64,000 bases of DNA from Tabrizicola sp. TH137 (GTDB taxonomy: Bacteria > Pseudomonadota > Alphaproteobacteria > Rhodobacterales > Rhodobacteraceae), in assembly GCF_002855575.1 (NCBI RefSeq), contig NZ_PKRQ01000003.1, positions 434,001 through 498,000 of the forward strand, given 5' to 3'. Position 1 is the stretch's first letter. The number at the start of each line of letters is the position of its first letter. The notes under the pieces were generated by a model. It made no database searches, was not told the origin of the DNA, and saw only the letters and a list, made by a program, of their open reading frames with translations. Positions 52,525 to 60,621 of the stretch are shown one piece after another. A program made the position numbers and the translations under genes.

Positions 52525-52537
52525 GCAACTTTGCAAT
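52525..52537 (-). promoter_or_regulatory. Candidate RamB/ScfR-type operator upstream of ccr
   Basis: On the minus strand the sequence reads ATTGCAAAGTTGC. This resembles the RamB box known from actinobacteria (core TTTGCAAA/ACTTTGCAA). RamB-like ScfR proteins are reported to activate ccr in Paracoccus. It lies 75-87 bases before the ccr start. Matching is by eye; the regulator gene is not in the window. Confidence 0.4.
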
Positions 52538-52688
52538 AGAGGGGGTGGAATTTTTGTAATTTTATGTCCGCCGCATCGCGGCACCACCCCATCCAGGCGA
52601 AAGATGGATCAAGGAAGCCCGCCCCGGGCCTGACCCGGAGCCTCCTCCCGCACGAAATCAGATGCCGGCTCAGGCCCGGGACGCGGTT

Positions 52689-54038
52689 TCAAAGGTCCAG
52701 CCGCTGCCGGACCGAGGCCGCGTAAAAGGCCACCAGCCCCCGCTTCTCCGGGGCCAGGCGCAGGTCCGCCCCCACCAACCCCCGCCGCTGCATATGCAGC
52801 AGCGCCTCGTCCAGCGTTGCCTCCACCCCCTGAGGATGCAGCCGCAACACCGCATCCTTCGCGGCCAGCGCCTCGACCAGCCGCGTCACCTCCGCCAGCA
52901 GCGCCGCGCGACTGTCCACCCCCGCCTCCAGCGCCGCCGCGACCAGCGGCACGGGCAGGATCGGCACCGCCCGCGCCACCCGCGCCATCAACTCCGCCCC
53001 CAGCGCCTCGGTCACATCCCCCGCGCGGCCCTCCATGAAGGCCCGCAGCGACACCGGCGCCCCGAATCCCGCCGCCGTCGCGCCAAAGCCGGGAAAGTTC
53101 CCCCGCAGCGCCCGCCACCCCATGCGAAAGACGAAGGCCACCACCCCCGTCGCGCTTGGCCGGAACCGCCGCACACCTGTCCGCCCGGCCTCGGTCAGCA
53201 ACCGGTCCTCCAGCACCCGGTCATAGGCCAGCCCCACCGGCACAAACAGGATATCCCGCCCCGCTGGGTCATGGCCGCTCACGAAATAGGACAGAAGGCC
53301 CAGCTTCGCCGCCCCCACCCGCCCATCCAGCGACAGCCCGCCTTCGGGAAAAATCGCCTGCGCCACCCCCTCCTGCGCCGACATCTGGACATAGCGCGCC
53401 AGCACCCGGCGATAGAGCGCGTTGCGCGACCCGCGCCTGATGAAATAGGCCCCCATCCCCCGGATCAGCCGCGACAAAGGCCAGACCCGCGCCCATTCCC
53501 CCACCGCATAGGAAATCGCCGACCGATCCGCGATCAGCCATGTCACCAGCACGTAATCCATATTGCTGCGATGGTTCATCACGAAGACAACCGTGGCACG
53601 CCCGTCCACCCGCTCCAGCGCCGGGTCGATCCGCCCGATCCGCACGCGATAGAACTTCCGCGTCAGCCAGCGCGCCACCTGCACGGCAAAGCCGAAATAC
53701 ATGGTGGCCGAAAAGGCGGGCACGATCTCGCGCGCATAGTCCCGCGCCTCCTGCATCGCCACCGTGGGCGGCACGCCCGCCTCGGCCGCATGCTCTGCCA
53801 CGGCCTGCATCACCTGCGGGTCATAGGCCAGCCGCAGGATCATGTCATGCCGCTGCGCAAGCTTGAAGGGCGCGATGGGCCGCTCCAGCCGCTCGTTCAG
53901 CCGGGCCACCGCCCGCTCCATCCGGCGGCGAAAGAACCAGCGCACGGATGGCGCAAGGATGCGGTCCAGCGCGGCCACCGCCGCAAGGACCAGCACCAGC
54001 ACCACAAGCCATAGCGGAAGTTCCACCGTCCCCGTCAT
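52689..54038 (-). CDS. Glycerol-phosphate acyltransferase-like (PlsB/PlsC superfamily) membrane protein
   Basis: The roughly 449-residue protein has an N-terminal membrane helix (LWLVVLVLVLAAVAAL), followed by an acyltransferase domain with block I VMNHRSNMDYVL (HxxxxD) and block III QAIFPEGGLSLDG. Its C-terminal 200 residues are extra relative to PlsC, so it is nearer to PlsB-like proteins. It acylates a glycerophosphate or lysophospholipid at the inner membrane. ATG 54038 or 54044. It lies between ccr and ecm, which are neighbours in related genomes. Confidence 0.82.
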   Translation of the reverse strand: MTGTVELPLWLVVLVLVLAAVAALDRILAPSVRWFFRRRMERAVARLNERLERPIAPFKLAQRHDMILRLAYDPQVMQAVAEHAAEAGVPPTVAMQEARDYAREIVPAFSATMYFGFAVQVARWLTRKFYRVRIGRIDPALERVDGRATVVFVMNHRSNMDYVLVTWLIADRSAISYAVGEWARVWPLSRLIRGMGAYFIRRGSRNALYRRVLARYVQMSAQEGVAQAIFPEGGLSLDGRVGAAKLGLLSYFVSGHDPAGRDILFVPVGLAYDRVLEDRLLTEAGRTGVRRFRPSATGVVAFVFRMGWRALRGNFPGFGATAAGFGAPVSLRAFMEGRAGDVTEALGAELMARVARAVPILPVPLVAAALEAGVDSRAALLAEVTRLVEALAAKDAVLRLHPQGVEATLDEALLHMQRRGLVGADLRLAPEKRGLVAFYAASVRQRLDL

Positions 54039-54078
54039 GGGCACAGGCTATCGGGCCAGGCCAGCACCCGACAAGCGA

Positions 54079-54396
54079 TCAGTTGTAGGTGACAGAGGTG
54101 ACGGAACAGACGTCGATATCCTGCACGGCCTCATCGCCATCATCAAAGACGGCGCGGAAGCTGTAGGTGCATTCCCCGGTATCGGCAAAGTTCACCACGG
54201 CACTCTGGCCCGTGCCGACGGCCTGCCCGCCCAGCACATCTTCCTGCCAATCCGCCGCCCCAAGGGTGGAGGCGTAGAAATTCGTGATGGTAAAGCCGGA
54301 TTCATTCACGATCTGAACCGACCGTTCCTGCGCCATGGCCGGAACAGCCAGCGTCAGAGAGAGGGCAGCAAGCGCAAGAGAGTTGCGCATCGTCAT
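54079..54396 (-). CDS. Small secreted protein with two conserved-type cysteines
   Basis: The 105-residue product has a signal peptide (NSLALAALSLTLAVPAMA then QE). The mature part of about 84 residues, QERSVQIVNESGFTITNFYAST..., is beta-rich in look and has two cysteines (GECTYSF and DVCSVTSV) that could pair in the periplasm. No family is recognised with confidence; similar proteins seem common in Rhodobacterales. An AAGGA site precedes the ATG at 54396; 54390 is an alternative. It lies between the acyltransferase and ecm. Confidence 0.68.
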   Translation of the reverse strand: MTMRNSLALAALSLTLAVPAMAQERSVQIVNESGFTITNFYASTLGAADWQEDVLGGQAVGTGQSAVVNFADTGECTYSFRAVFDDGDEAVQDIDVCSVTSVTYN

Positions 54397-54503
54397 CAGG
54401 TCCTTCGACCCTCGGCCCCCCTTGTTGATGCCGGATCCCCGGCAGGGGCCTTCCCGAACAATATAGGGAGTGCCGGGGTCCTTGTTAAGAGGTGGGACAA
54501 AGG

Positions 54504-54599
54504 GCGAAGTCTGACACAGAAATCGCCTTCCTCCGCAGCGCCACGCCTCCATCCGGAATTTGCGCCAAATTCCGGCGCGGATTTTGCGTCAGAATCCGC
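54504..54599. repeat. Three-hairpin cluster (TG-NNN-CA family), locus C
   Basis: In the 319-base divergent spacer before ecm are three hairpins: 54504-54526 (GCGAAGTCTG-ACA-CAGAAATCGC, two mismatches), 54553-54575 (CCGGAATTTG-CGC-CAAATTCCGG, perfect) and 54577-54599 (GCGGATTTTG-CGT-CAGAATCCGC, one mismatch). Beyond them, 54640-54700 is A/T-richer and probably holds the ecm promoter. Confidence 0.8.
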
Positions 54600-54715
54600 C
54601 TCCTCCCCCCGCCGCGCCGCGGAATGCCGCAACGCGGCGAATTGACATTGAATGATTCTGTCCTCTATTGAGGTCATCGCGAAATAATATTGCCGAACCG
54701 CCGCAGGAGGCCCCC

Positions 54716-56683
54716 ATGACCCAGAAGCAGAAAGAGTCCCCTTGGCTCTTCCGCACCTATGCCGGGCATTCCACCGCGCGGGCCTCCAATGCGCTTTACC
54801 GCACCAACCTGTCCAAGGGGCAGACGGGTCTCTCCGTCGCCTTCGACCTGCCCACCCAGACGGGCTATGACAGCGACCACGAACTCTCGCGCGGCGAAGT
54901 GGGCAAGGTCGGCGTCCCCGTCGCCCATCTGGGCGACATGCGCACCCTGTTCGACCAGATCCCGCTCGAACAGATGAACACCTCGATGACGATCAACGCC
55001 ACCGCGCCCTGGCTCCTCGCGCTCTATATCGCCGTGGCCGAGGAACAGGGGGCCGATATCGCCGCCCTGCAAGGCACCGTCCAGAACGACATCATCAAGG
55101 AATATCTCTCGCGCGGCACCTATATCTGCCCGCCGAAACCCTCGCTCCGCATGATCACCGACGTCGCGGCCTATACGCAGAAACATCTGCCGAAATGGAA
55201 CCCGATGAACGTCTGCTCCTACCACCTGCAAGAGGCGGGCGCGACGCCGGAACAGGAACTCGCCTTCGCCCTTGCCACCGCCTGCGCCGTGCTGGACGAC
55301 CTGAAAACCAAGGTCGCGCCCGAGGATTTCCCCAACATGGTCGGCCGCATCTCCTTCTTCGTGAATGCCGGCATCCGTTTTGTCACCGAAATGTGCAAGA
55401 TGCGCGCTTTCGTCGATCTCTGGGATGAAATCTGCGAAACCCGCTACGGCGTGACCGATCCGAAATACCGCCGCTTCCGCTATGGCGTGCAGGTCAATTC
55501 GCTCGGCCTCACGGAACAACAGCCGGAAAACAACGTCTATCGCATCCTGATCGAGATGCTGGCCGTCACCCTGTCGAAAAAGGCCCGCGCCCGCGCCGTG
55601 CAATTGCCCGCCTGGAACGAGGCGCTGGGTCTGCCCCGCCCCTGGGATCAGCAATGGTCGCTCCGGATGCAGCAGATCCTCGCCTATGAAACCGACCTTC
55701 TGGAATATGACGATCTCTTCGACGGCAACCCCGCCGTGGACCGCAAGGTCGCCGAGTTGAAAGACGGCGCCCGCGCCGAACTCGCCACGATCGACGCGAT
55801 GGGTGGCGCCGTTGCCGCCATCGAATACATGAAGGGCCGTCTGGTCGAATCGAACTCCGAACGCCTCGCAAAGATCGAAACGAAGGAAACCACCGTCGTC
55901 GGCGTCAACCGCTGGACCGAGGCCGCACCCTCGCCCCTCACCGCAGGCGACGGCTCCATCATGGTGGCCGACCCGCAGGCCGAGGCCGACCAGATCGACC
56001 GCCTCAACCAGTGGCGCGCCACCCGCGACGAGGCCAAGGTCAAGGCCGCCCTCGACGCGCTGCGTCAGGCCTGCGCCACGGGACAGAACGTCATGCCCGC
56101 CTCCATCGCCGCCGCCAAGGCAGGTGCCACCACCGGCGAATGGGGTGCCGTCGTCCGCAGCGCCTTTGGCGAATACCGCGCCCCCACCGGCGTCTCGCGC
56201 AACCCTTCGAACCGCACCGAAGGGCTGGAACCGATCCGCGACGCGGTGGCGCAAGTCAGCACCAAGCTCGGCCGCCAGCTCAAGTTCCTCGTCGGCAAGC
56301 CCGGCCTTGACGGCCATTCCAACGGGGCCGAACAGATCGCCGCCCGCGCCCGCGATTGCGGCATGGATATCCATTACGAAGGCATCCGCCTGACCCCCGC
56401 CGAAATCGTCGCGGCAGCGGCCGATCAAGAGGCGCATGTCGTGGGCCTCTCGATCCTGTCCGGCAGCCACATCCCCCTCATCTCCGAAACGATGGAAAGG
56501 ATGCGCGCCGCAGGCCTTGGCGACATTCCCGTGGTCGTCGGCGGCATCATCCCCGAAGAAGACGCCACCCGCCTGCGCGCCATGGGCGTGGCCGCCGTCT
56601 ATACGCCCAAGGATTTCGAGTTGAACCGCATCATGATGGATATCGTGGGGCTGGTGGACCGGCAGGCCGTCGCTGCGGAGTAG
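54716..56683 (+). CDS. ecm: Ethylmalonyl-CoA mutase
   Basis: The 655-residue B12-dependent mutase converts (2R)-ethylmalonyl-CoA to methylsuccinyl-CoA, the unique mutase step of the ethylmalonyl-CoA pathway. The N-terminal substrate barrel opens WLFRTYAGHSTARASNALYR and has GLSVAFDLPTQTGYDSDH. The C-terminal cobalamin-binding domain has GKPGLDGHSNGAEQIA (DxHxxG) and VVVGGIIPEEDA. Start at 54716 after GCAGGAGG; 16 upstream in-frame residues are rejected. Compared with methylmalonyl-CoA mutase it is shorter and of the Ecm type. Confidence 0.95.
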   Translation: MTQKQKESPWLFRTYAGHSTARASNALYRTNLSKGQTGLSVAFDLPTQTGYDSDHELSRGEVGKVGVPVAHLGDMRTLFDQIPLEQMNTSMTINATAPWLLALYIAVAEEQGADIAALQGTVQNDIIKEYLSRGTYICPPKPSLRMITDVAAYTQKHLPKWNPMNVCSYHLQEAGATPEQELAFALATACAVLDDLKTKVAPEDFPNMVGRISFFVNAGIRFVTEMCKMRAFVDLWDEICETRYGVTDPKYRRFRYGVQVNSLGLTEQQPENNVYRILIEMLAVTLSKKARARAVQLPAWNEALGLPRPWDQQWSLRMQQILAYETDLLEYDDLFDGNPAVDRKVAELKDGARAELATIDAMGGAVAAIEYMKGRLVESNSERLAKIETKETTVVGVNRWTEAAPSPLTAGDGSIMVADPQAEADQIDRLNQWRATRDEAKVKAALDALRQACATGQNVMPASIAAAKAGATTGEWGAVVRSAFGEYRAPTGVSRNPSNRTEGLEPIRDAVAQVSTKLGRQLKFLVGKPGLDGHSNGAEQIAARARDCGMDIHYEGIRLTPAEIVAAAADQEAHVVGLSILSGSHIPLISETMERMRAAGLGDIPVVVGGIIPEEDATRLRAMGVAAVYTPKDFELNRIMMDIVGLVDRQAVAAE

Positions 56684-57091
56684 GCCGCGCGCCACCGTCC
56701 TCCCCTGACGGGGCCGGAGCCGACCGCCCCGCGCGCGGCCAACCTTCCCATGAACCGCAGGCCCAGCCGAATGGCACTCTATTGCCCCCAAGTGGCAGGA
56801 CCTACGTGGCGTCGGCCATGCCTCCAACTGCGCCCCTTCATCTTGGCCCAAATACTCAAAAAAAAACCAAAACCTCCTCACGCTCCGCCCGGCCCCGAAA
56901 AGGCGCCCCAGGCACCAGCATTCTGCCTGATGCCTCTGCCACTCAGCAGGCGCACTCGGCCATTCGCGCATCGCAAGGCAAGGCAAGACGCCCCCACCTT
57001 GCCCCAATCCAGACCGACCACCCTACGAGCAGGCCTTTCGCCCGCCTTTTCCATGGTCTAGCCTCTCTCCCCAGATCAGACAGAGGCCCCC
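56684..57091. other. Gene-free spacer between ecm and deoD with a truncated repeat head
   Basis: 408 bases without a supported gene. 56836-56860 carries CCTTCATCTTGGCCCAAATA then CTC, the head of the CATCTTGGC element, followed not by G but by nine A residues. The rest is C-rich with no open frame that shows protein-like composition. The deoD leader is at its right end. Confidence 0.6.
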
Positions 57092-57802
57092 ATGACCGTC
57101 CATATCGGCGCGAAACCCGGCGACATCGCCGAAACCGTCCTTCTTCCCGGCGATCCCTACCGCGCCCGCTGGGCCGCCCAGACCTTCCTCGAAAACCCCG
57201 TTCTGGTGAACGAGGTGCGCGGGATGCTGGGGTTTACCGGCACCTGGAAGGGCCAGCGCGTCACCATCCACGGCACCGGCATGGGGATGCCCTCCCTCTC
57301 CATCTACGCCAATGAGTTGATCCGCGATTACGGGGCGAAAACCCTTATCCGCATCGGCTCGGCCGGGGCCTTGCAGCCTCACATCAAGGTCCGCGACATC
57401 GTGCTGGCGCAGGCCACCACGACCCTCGGCTCCCCCTCCCGCTCGATCTTCAAGGAACTGAACTTCGCCCCCGTCGCCGATTACGGCCTTCTCGCCGCTG
57501 CCCATGCCGCCGCCACGGCGCGCAACCTCCCCACCCATGTCGGCGGCATCTATTCCTCCGATACCTTCTACGACGAACGGCAGGACCTCTCCGATCAACT
57601 CCAGCGCCACAACTGCCTGTGTGTGGAGATGGAGGCGGCCGAACTCTACACCCTCGCCGCCCGCCACGGCGCCCGCGCCCTGGCCATCCTCACCATCTCC
57701 GACCATATCCTGACGCATGAGGCGCTGCCCTCGGATCAGCGCGAACGCAGCTTCGGCGACATGGTGGACATCGCGCTTCAGGCGGCCTTCACCCCTGCGT
57801 GA
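57092..57802 (+). CDS. deoD: Purine-nucleoside phosphorylase (DeoD type)
   Basis: The 236-residue hexameric-type PNP converts purine nucleosides plus phosphate to base and ribose 1-phosphate. It has the start [56 protein letters not shown], and catalytic Asp in [10 protein letters not shown]. All are features of DeoD and not of trimeric PNP. It stands after a repeat-bearing spacer and is not clearly in an operon. Confidence 0.95.
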   Translation: MTVHIGAKPGDIAETVLLPGDPYRARWAAQTFLENPVLVNEVRGMLGFTGTWKGQRVTIHGTGMGMPSLSIYANELIRDYGAKTLIRIGSAGALQPHIKVRDIVLAQATTTLGSPSRSIFKELNFAPVADYGLLAAAHAAATARNLPTHVGGIYSSDTFYDERQDLSDQLQRHNCLCVEMEAAELYTLAARHGARALAILTISDHILTHEALPSDQRERSFGDMVDIALQAAFTPA

Positions 57803-57869
57803 GGGGGGCTATCGCCCGGTCCGCGCCGGGCATAGCTTCCCCGGTCCAACCGCCTGAAAGGACCGCAAG

Positions 57870-58805
57870 ATGAAAGCCGCCCGCATCCACGACTATGGCA
57901 CCCCCGAGGTGATCCGCGTCGAAGACGCGCCCATGCCCGAGATCGGCCCCGACGATCTGCTCATCCGCACCGTCGCCGCCTCGGTCAATCCGGTGGATTG
58001 GAAAATCCGGCGCGGCTACCTTGCCCAGATGCTGAACCACCCCCTGCCCCTCACCCTCGGCTGGGACGTGTCGGGGATCGTGGAAAGCGTGGGCAGCAAC
58101 GTCACCACCTTCAAACCCGGCGATGCCGTCTATTCCCGCCCCGACATCCGCCGCAACGGCAGCTATGCCGAATACATCGCCGTCCGCGCCTCCGAAGTGG
58201 CACTGAAACCCGCAACCATCAGCCATGTGGAGGCAGCCTCCCTCCCCCTCGTCTCCATCACCGCATGGGAGGCGCTCATCACCTCCGCCGGGATGCAACC
58301 CGGCCAGCGCGTCCTGATCCATGCAGGCGCGGGCGGCGTCGGCTCCATCGCCATCCAGCTTGCCAAAGCCAAAGGCGCCCATGTCACCGCCACCGCCTCC
58401 GCCGCCAAATCCACCTTCGTCCGCTCCCTCGGCGCGGATGAGGTGATCGACTACCGCGACCCCGCCGCCTTCGCCGCCGCCCGCGATCTCGACATCGTCT
58501 TCGACACCATCGGCGGCGACACGCAAGAGGCGTCCTGGGCCATGCTGAAACCCGGCGGCTTCCTTGTCTCCATCACCCAGCCGCCGAAACCCGAACGCGC
58601 CGAAGCGGAAGGAAAACGCGCGGGCTTCGTCTTCATCGACCCGAATGCCGCCATCCTGCGCGATCTGGCAACGCTTGTGGATGAAGGAAAGATCCGCCCC
58701 GTCATCGGCGGCGAATACCGCCTCGACCATGCCGCCCGCGCGCATGAGGCCAGCGAAACAGGCCGCACCACCGGCAAGATCGTCCTCTACACCGGCCAGC
58801 CCTGA
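57870..58805 (+). CDS. Zinc-independent NADP-dependent quinone-oxidoreductase-like MDR protein
   Basis: The 311-residue MDR protein lacks the alcohol-dehydrogenase zinc ligands. N-terminal MKAARIHDYGTPEVIRVEDAPMPEIG and VNPVDWKIRRGYL are QOR/YhfP-like. The nucleotide motif is LIHAGAGGVGSIAIQLAKAKGAHVTATAS (~152), then DVVFDTIGGDT-like IVFDTIGG. It probably reduces quinones or alkenals with NADPH. A GAAAGGA site precedes the ATG. Its stop overlaps the convergent ChaC gene. Confidence 0.85.
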   Translation: MKAARIHDYGTPEVIRVEDAPMPEIGPDDLLIRTVAASVNPVDWKIRRGYLAQMLNHPLPLTLGWDVSGIVESVGSNVTTFKPGDAVYSRPDIRRNGSYAEYIAVRASEVALKPATISHVEAASLPLVSITAWEALITSAGMQPGQRVLIHAGAGGVGSIAIQLAKAKGAHVTATASAAKSTFVRSLGADEVIDYRDPAAFAAARDLDIVFDTIGGDTQEASWAMLKPGGFLVSITQPPKPERAEAEGKRAGFVFIDPNAAILRDLATLVDEGKIRPVIGGEYRLDHAARAHEASETGRTTGKIVLYTGQP

Positions 58806-59497
58806 AGCGAGGCGATCTCTTCCGCGACCATCCTCTGCAACTGCCAGAGGTATCGGTCGCGGATACCCAATTCCTCCAGATGCTGCACGGTATTGCGCAG
58901 ATAGGCCGCGCAGCTTCCCACATGCCCCGCCGCCCGCGCGATGCGCCGCGCCTGCTCGGCCAGCGGCAGGTCCACTTGAATCGCCCCGTCCAGCGGTGCC
59001 GCGTAAAACACAAGCGCCCGGAACGGCCCCGCCTCTCCCCGCACCGTCAACCAGCGGACCGAAGCCAGATCGACCTCATACCCGATCTCGCGCCGCAGCA
59101 GCGCCTCCATCGCCGCCGCGCGCCCCGTCTCGGGCAGGCGATAGGCCATCCCCCGGCAACTCCCGCCCCGCGCCAAGGCCAGCATCAGCCCCGGCTCCTC
59201 CGGCGTCCCGCGCCAGCTTTCCAGATGGATGCAGAAGGACCGCCGCCAGCCATGCAGCGTGCAAGGCACCGCCTCCGCCGCCTTGAAGGCCGGTTTCCAG
59301 ATCAGCGACCCATAGGCAAAGGTCCAGACCGGCCCCTCCCCCGCCTCTGCCAGCAGGCGCTGCGCATGGCGGGCAAAGGCCTCTTCCGCGATATAGGGAA
59401 GCCCCCGCGCGCCGGGATGTTCCGCCTCCTGCCGCTCCACCCGCGCCACCAGCGCCTCGGTCAGGTGCAGGGCCCTAGCGGCCATGGCTGCCGTCAT
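58787..59497 (-). CDS. chaC: Glutathione-specific gamma-glutamylcyclotransferase (ChaC family)
   Basis: The 236-residue ChaC protein has the substrate-binding FAYGSLIWKP motif (~64) and the conserved SWRGTPEEPGLMLAL with its Glu. It also has RCRGMAYRL-like and YLRNTVQHLEELGIRD C-terminal regions. It cleaves gamma-glutamyl groups, mainly glutathione, to 5-oxoproline. Start is 59497 or Met 59485. It overlaps the DUF1989 gene upstream by 11-23 bases, implying coupling. Confidence 0.9.
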   Translation of the reverse strand: MTAAMAARALHLTEALVARVERQEAEHPGARGLPYIAEEAFARHAQRLLAEAGEGPVWTFAYGSLIWKPAFKAAEAVPCTLHGWRRSFCIHLESWRGTPEEPGLMLALARGGSCRGMAYRLPETGRAAAMEALLRREIGYEVDLASVRWLTVRGEAGPFRALVFYAAPLDGAIQVDLPLAEQARRIARAAGHVGSCAAYLRNTVQHLEELGIRDRYLWQLQRMVAEEIASLQGWPV

Positions 59498-60335
59498 ATC
59501 CGTTCACCGCAGGCGCGACCCATCCCGCGGGCGGGGCCACCGGCCGAAACACCTCCACCAGCAGCGGATGACACCGCGCCGCGTCCGAGGAATGTTCCGC
59601 CGAACAATCCCCGCCGGGACAGGCCGACAGCCCCCCCACAAGGTCGATCTCGGCAAAGAACTCCAGATAGTCCCCCGGGCGCACCGGCGAGGCCTTCATG
59701 AAATACTGCCCCGTATCCCGCGTGAACCCCGTGCACATGAAGACATTCAGCACATCATGCACATGCCCCTCCGCCTCGCGCAGCGGCAAACCCGTCCAGT
59801 CGGCCAGCGCGCGGGTCAGGTTGGAATGGCAGCAATGGTGATACTGCCCGCCCGCGCTCAGCAGGTTATGGGTATAGGGATCACAGCGCGTGCCGATCAC
59901 GTCATGCACCGCGCCCCCGAATGCGTCGAACCCGTACCAGTCCAGCGTGTCATCGGTGATGGTCGCCATGGGCCGCAGAAAGGGGAAGGCCGACCACAGC
60001 CGATCCCCCGTCGAAAGATGCGTGCCATGCAGCGCCCGCGTCTTGCCGGAATAGAACCGCTCGCGCAAATCGGCCTGCGCCCACAGGTTCAGGTCTCCCA
60101 CCTGCGGCCCCTCGACGCTGGTGATGCGGAAGAAATGTCCCGCAGGCACCGCGAAACAGCGCGCCTCGCGCGCAGGCACAAGAACCTCCGCCACCCTCTC
60201 CCATCCGATGCGGGCGGCGCGGAAAGGCGCCATGTCGGGGCGGGGCAGCCCTTCCACCGGATAGCAGATGACAAGGGAAATGCCCTTGCGGGCCTCGGCA
60301 TCCGGCGGGGCGGCGTGATCTCGGGTCAGTTTCAT
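59475..60335 (-). CDS. DUF1989 (urea carboxylase-associated) family protein
   Basis: The 286-residue protein carries the DUF1989 features: FRITSVEGPQVGDLNLWA, YSGKTRALHGTHLSTGDRLWS, and a His/Cys-rich metal-like centre TRCDPYTHNLLSAGGQYHHCCHSNL. The C-terminal CPGGDCSAEH segment is also metal-like. Homologues occur near urea carboxylase and guanidine-degradation genes, but no such genes are here. Here it precedes ChaC with overlapping ends. ATG 60335 is taken at MKLTRDHAAPPDAE. Confidence 0.84.
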   Translation of the reverse strand: MKLTRDHAAPPDAEARKGISLVICYPVEGLPRPDMAPFRAARIGWERVAEVLVPAREARCFAVPAGHFFRITSVEGPQVGDLNLWAQADLRERFYSGKTRALHGTHLSTGDRLWSAFPFLRPMATITDDTLDWYGFDAFGGAVHDVIGTRCDPYTHNLLSAGGQYHHCCHSNLTRALADWTGLPLREAEGHVHDVLNVFMCTGFTRDTGQYFMKASPVRPGDYLEFFAEIDLVGGLSACPGGDCSAEHSSDAARCHPLLVEVFRPVAPPAGWVAPAVNGYDGSHGR

Positions 60336-60366
60336 GGGAACGGCACCTCTCTGCCCGCCCACCCTA

Positions 60367-60567
60367 TCAGCCCGGCCCCCGCAGGCAATGGCGCGGCGTC
60401 GCCGCGCCCCCCAGCGTGGCCCCGCAAACCGCACAGCGCCAGACCGGCCCGCCCGCCGCCGCCCGGTCCAGCCGCCAGCGGCACTCCCGCGTCAGGGTCA
60501 CCCCCCGGCGCATCAGATTCATGCCCAGCAGCACAGAGATCAGAAGGATCGGCACAAGGATCAGCAT
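60367..60567 (-). CDS. Small membrane protein with C-terminal CxxC
   Basis: A 66-residue protein with one N-terminal membrane helix (MLILVPILLISVLLGMNLMRR) and a cytosolic or periplasmic tail containing WRCAVCGATL and a later Cys (RHCLRGPG), reminiscent of a half zinc ribbon. It ends 31 bases before the DUF1989 gene on the same strand. Not a recognised family. Codon use looks genuine; the start at 60567 is chosen because it begins the helix. Confidence 0.58.
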   Translation of the reverse strand: MLILVPILLISVLLGMNLMRRGVTLTRECRWRLDRAAAGGPVWRCAVCGATLGGAATPRHCLRGPG

Positions 60568-60621
60568 GCCCCTCCCTGCCACTCCCCCGCCCCCACGACA
60601 AGACGGCACAGCCGCCGCCCC

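Noticed and set aside
54674-57007. 777-codon minus-strand open frame opposite ecm
   Set aside because: Antisense shadow; Ecm barrel and B12 motifs on the plus strand are complete.
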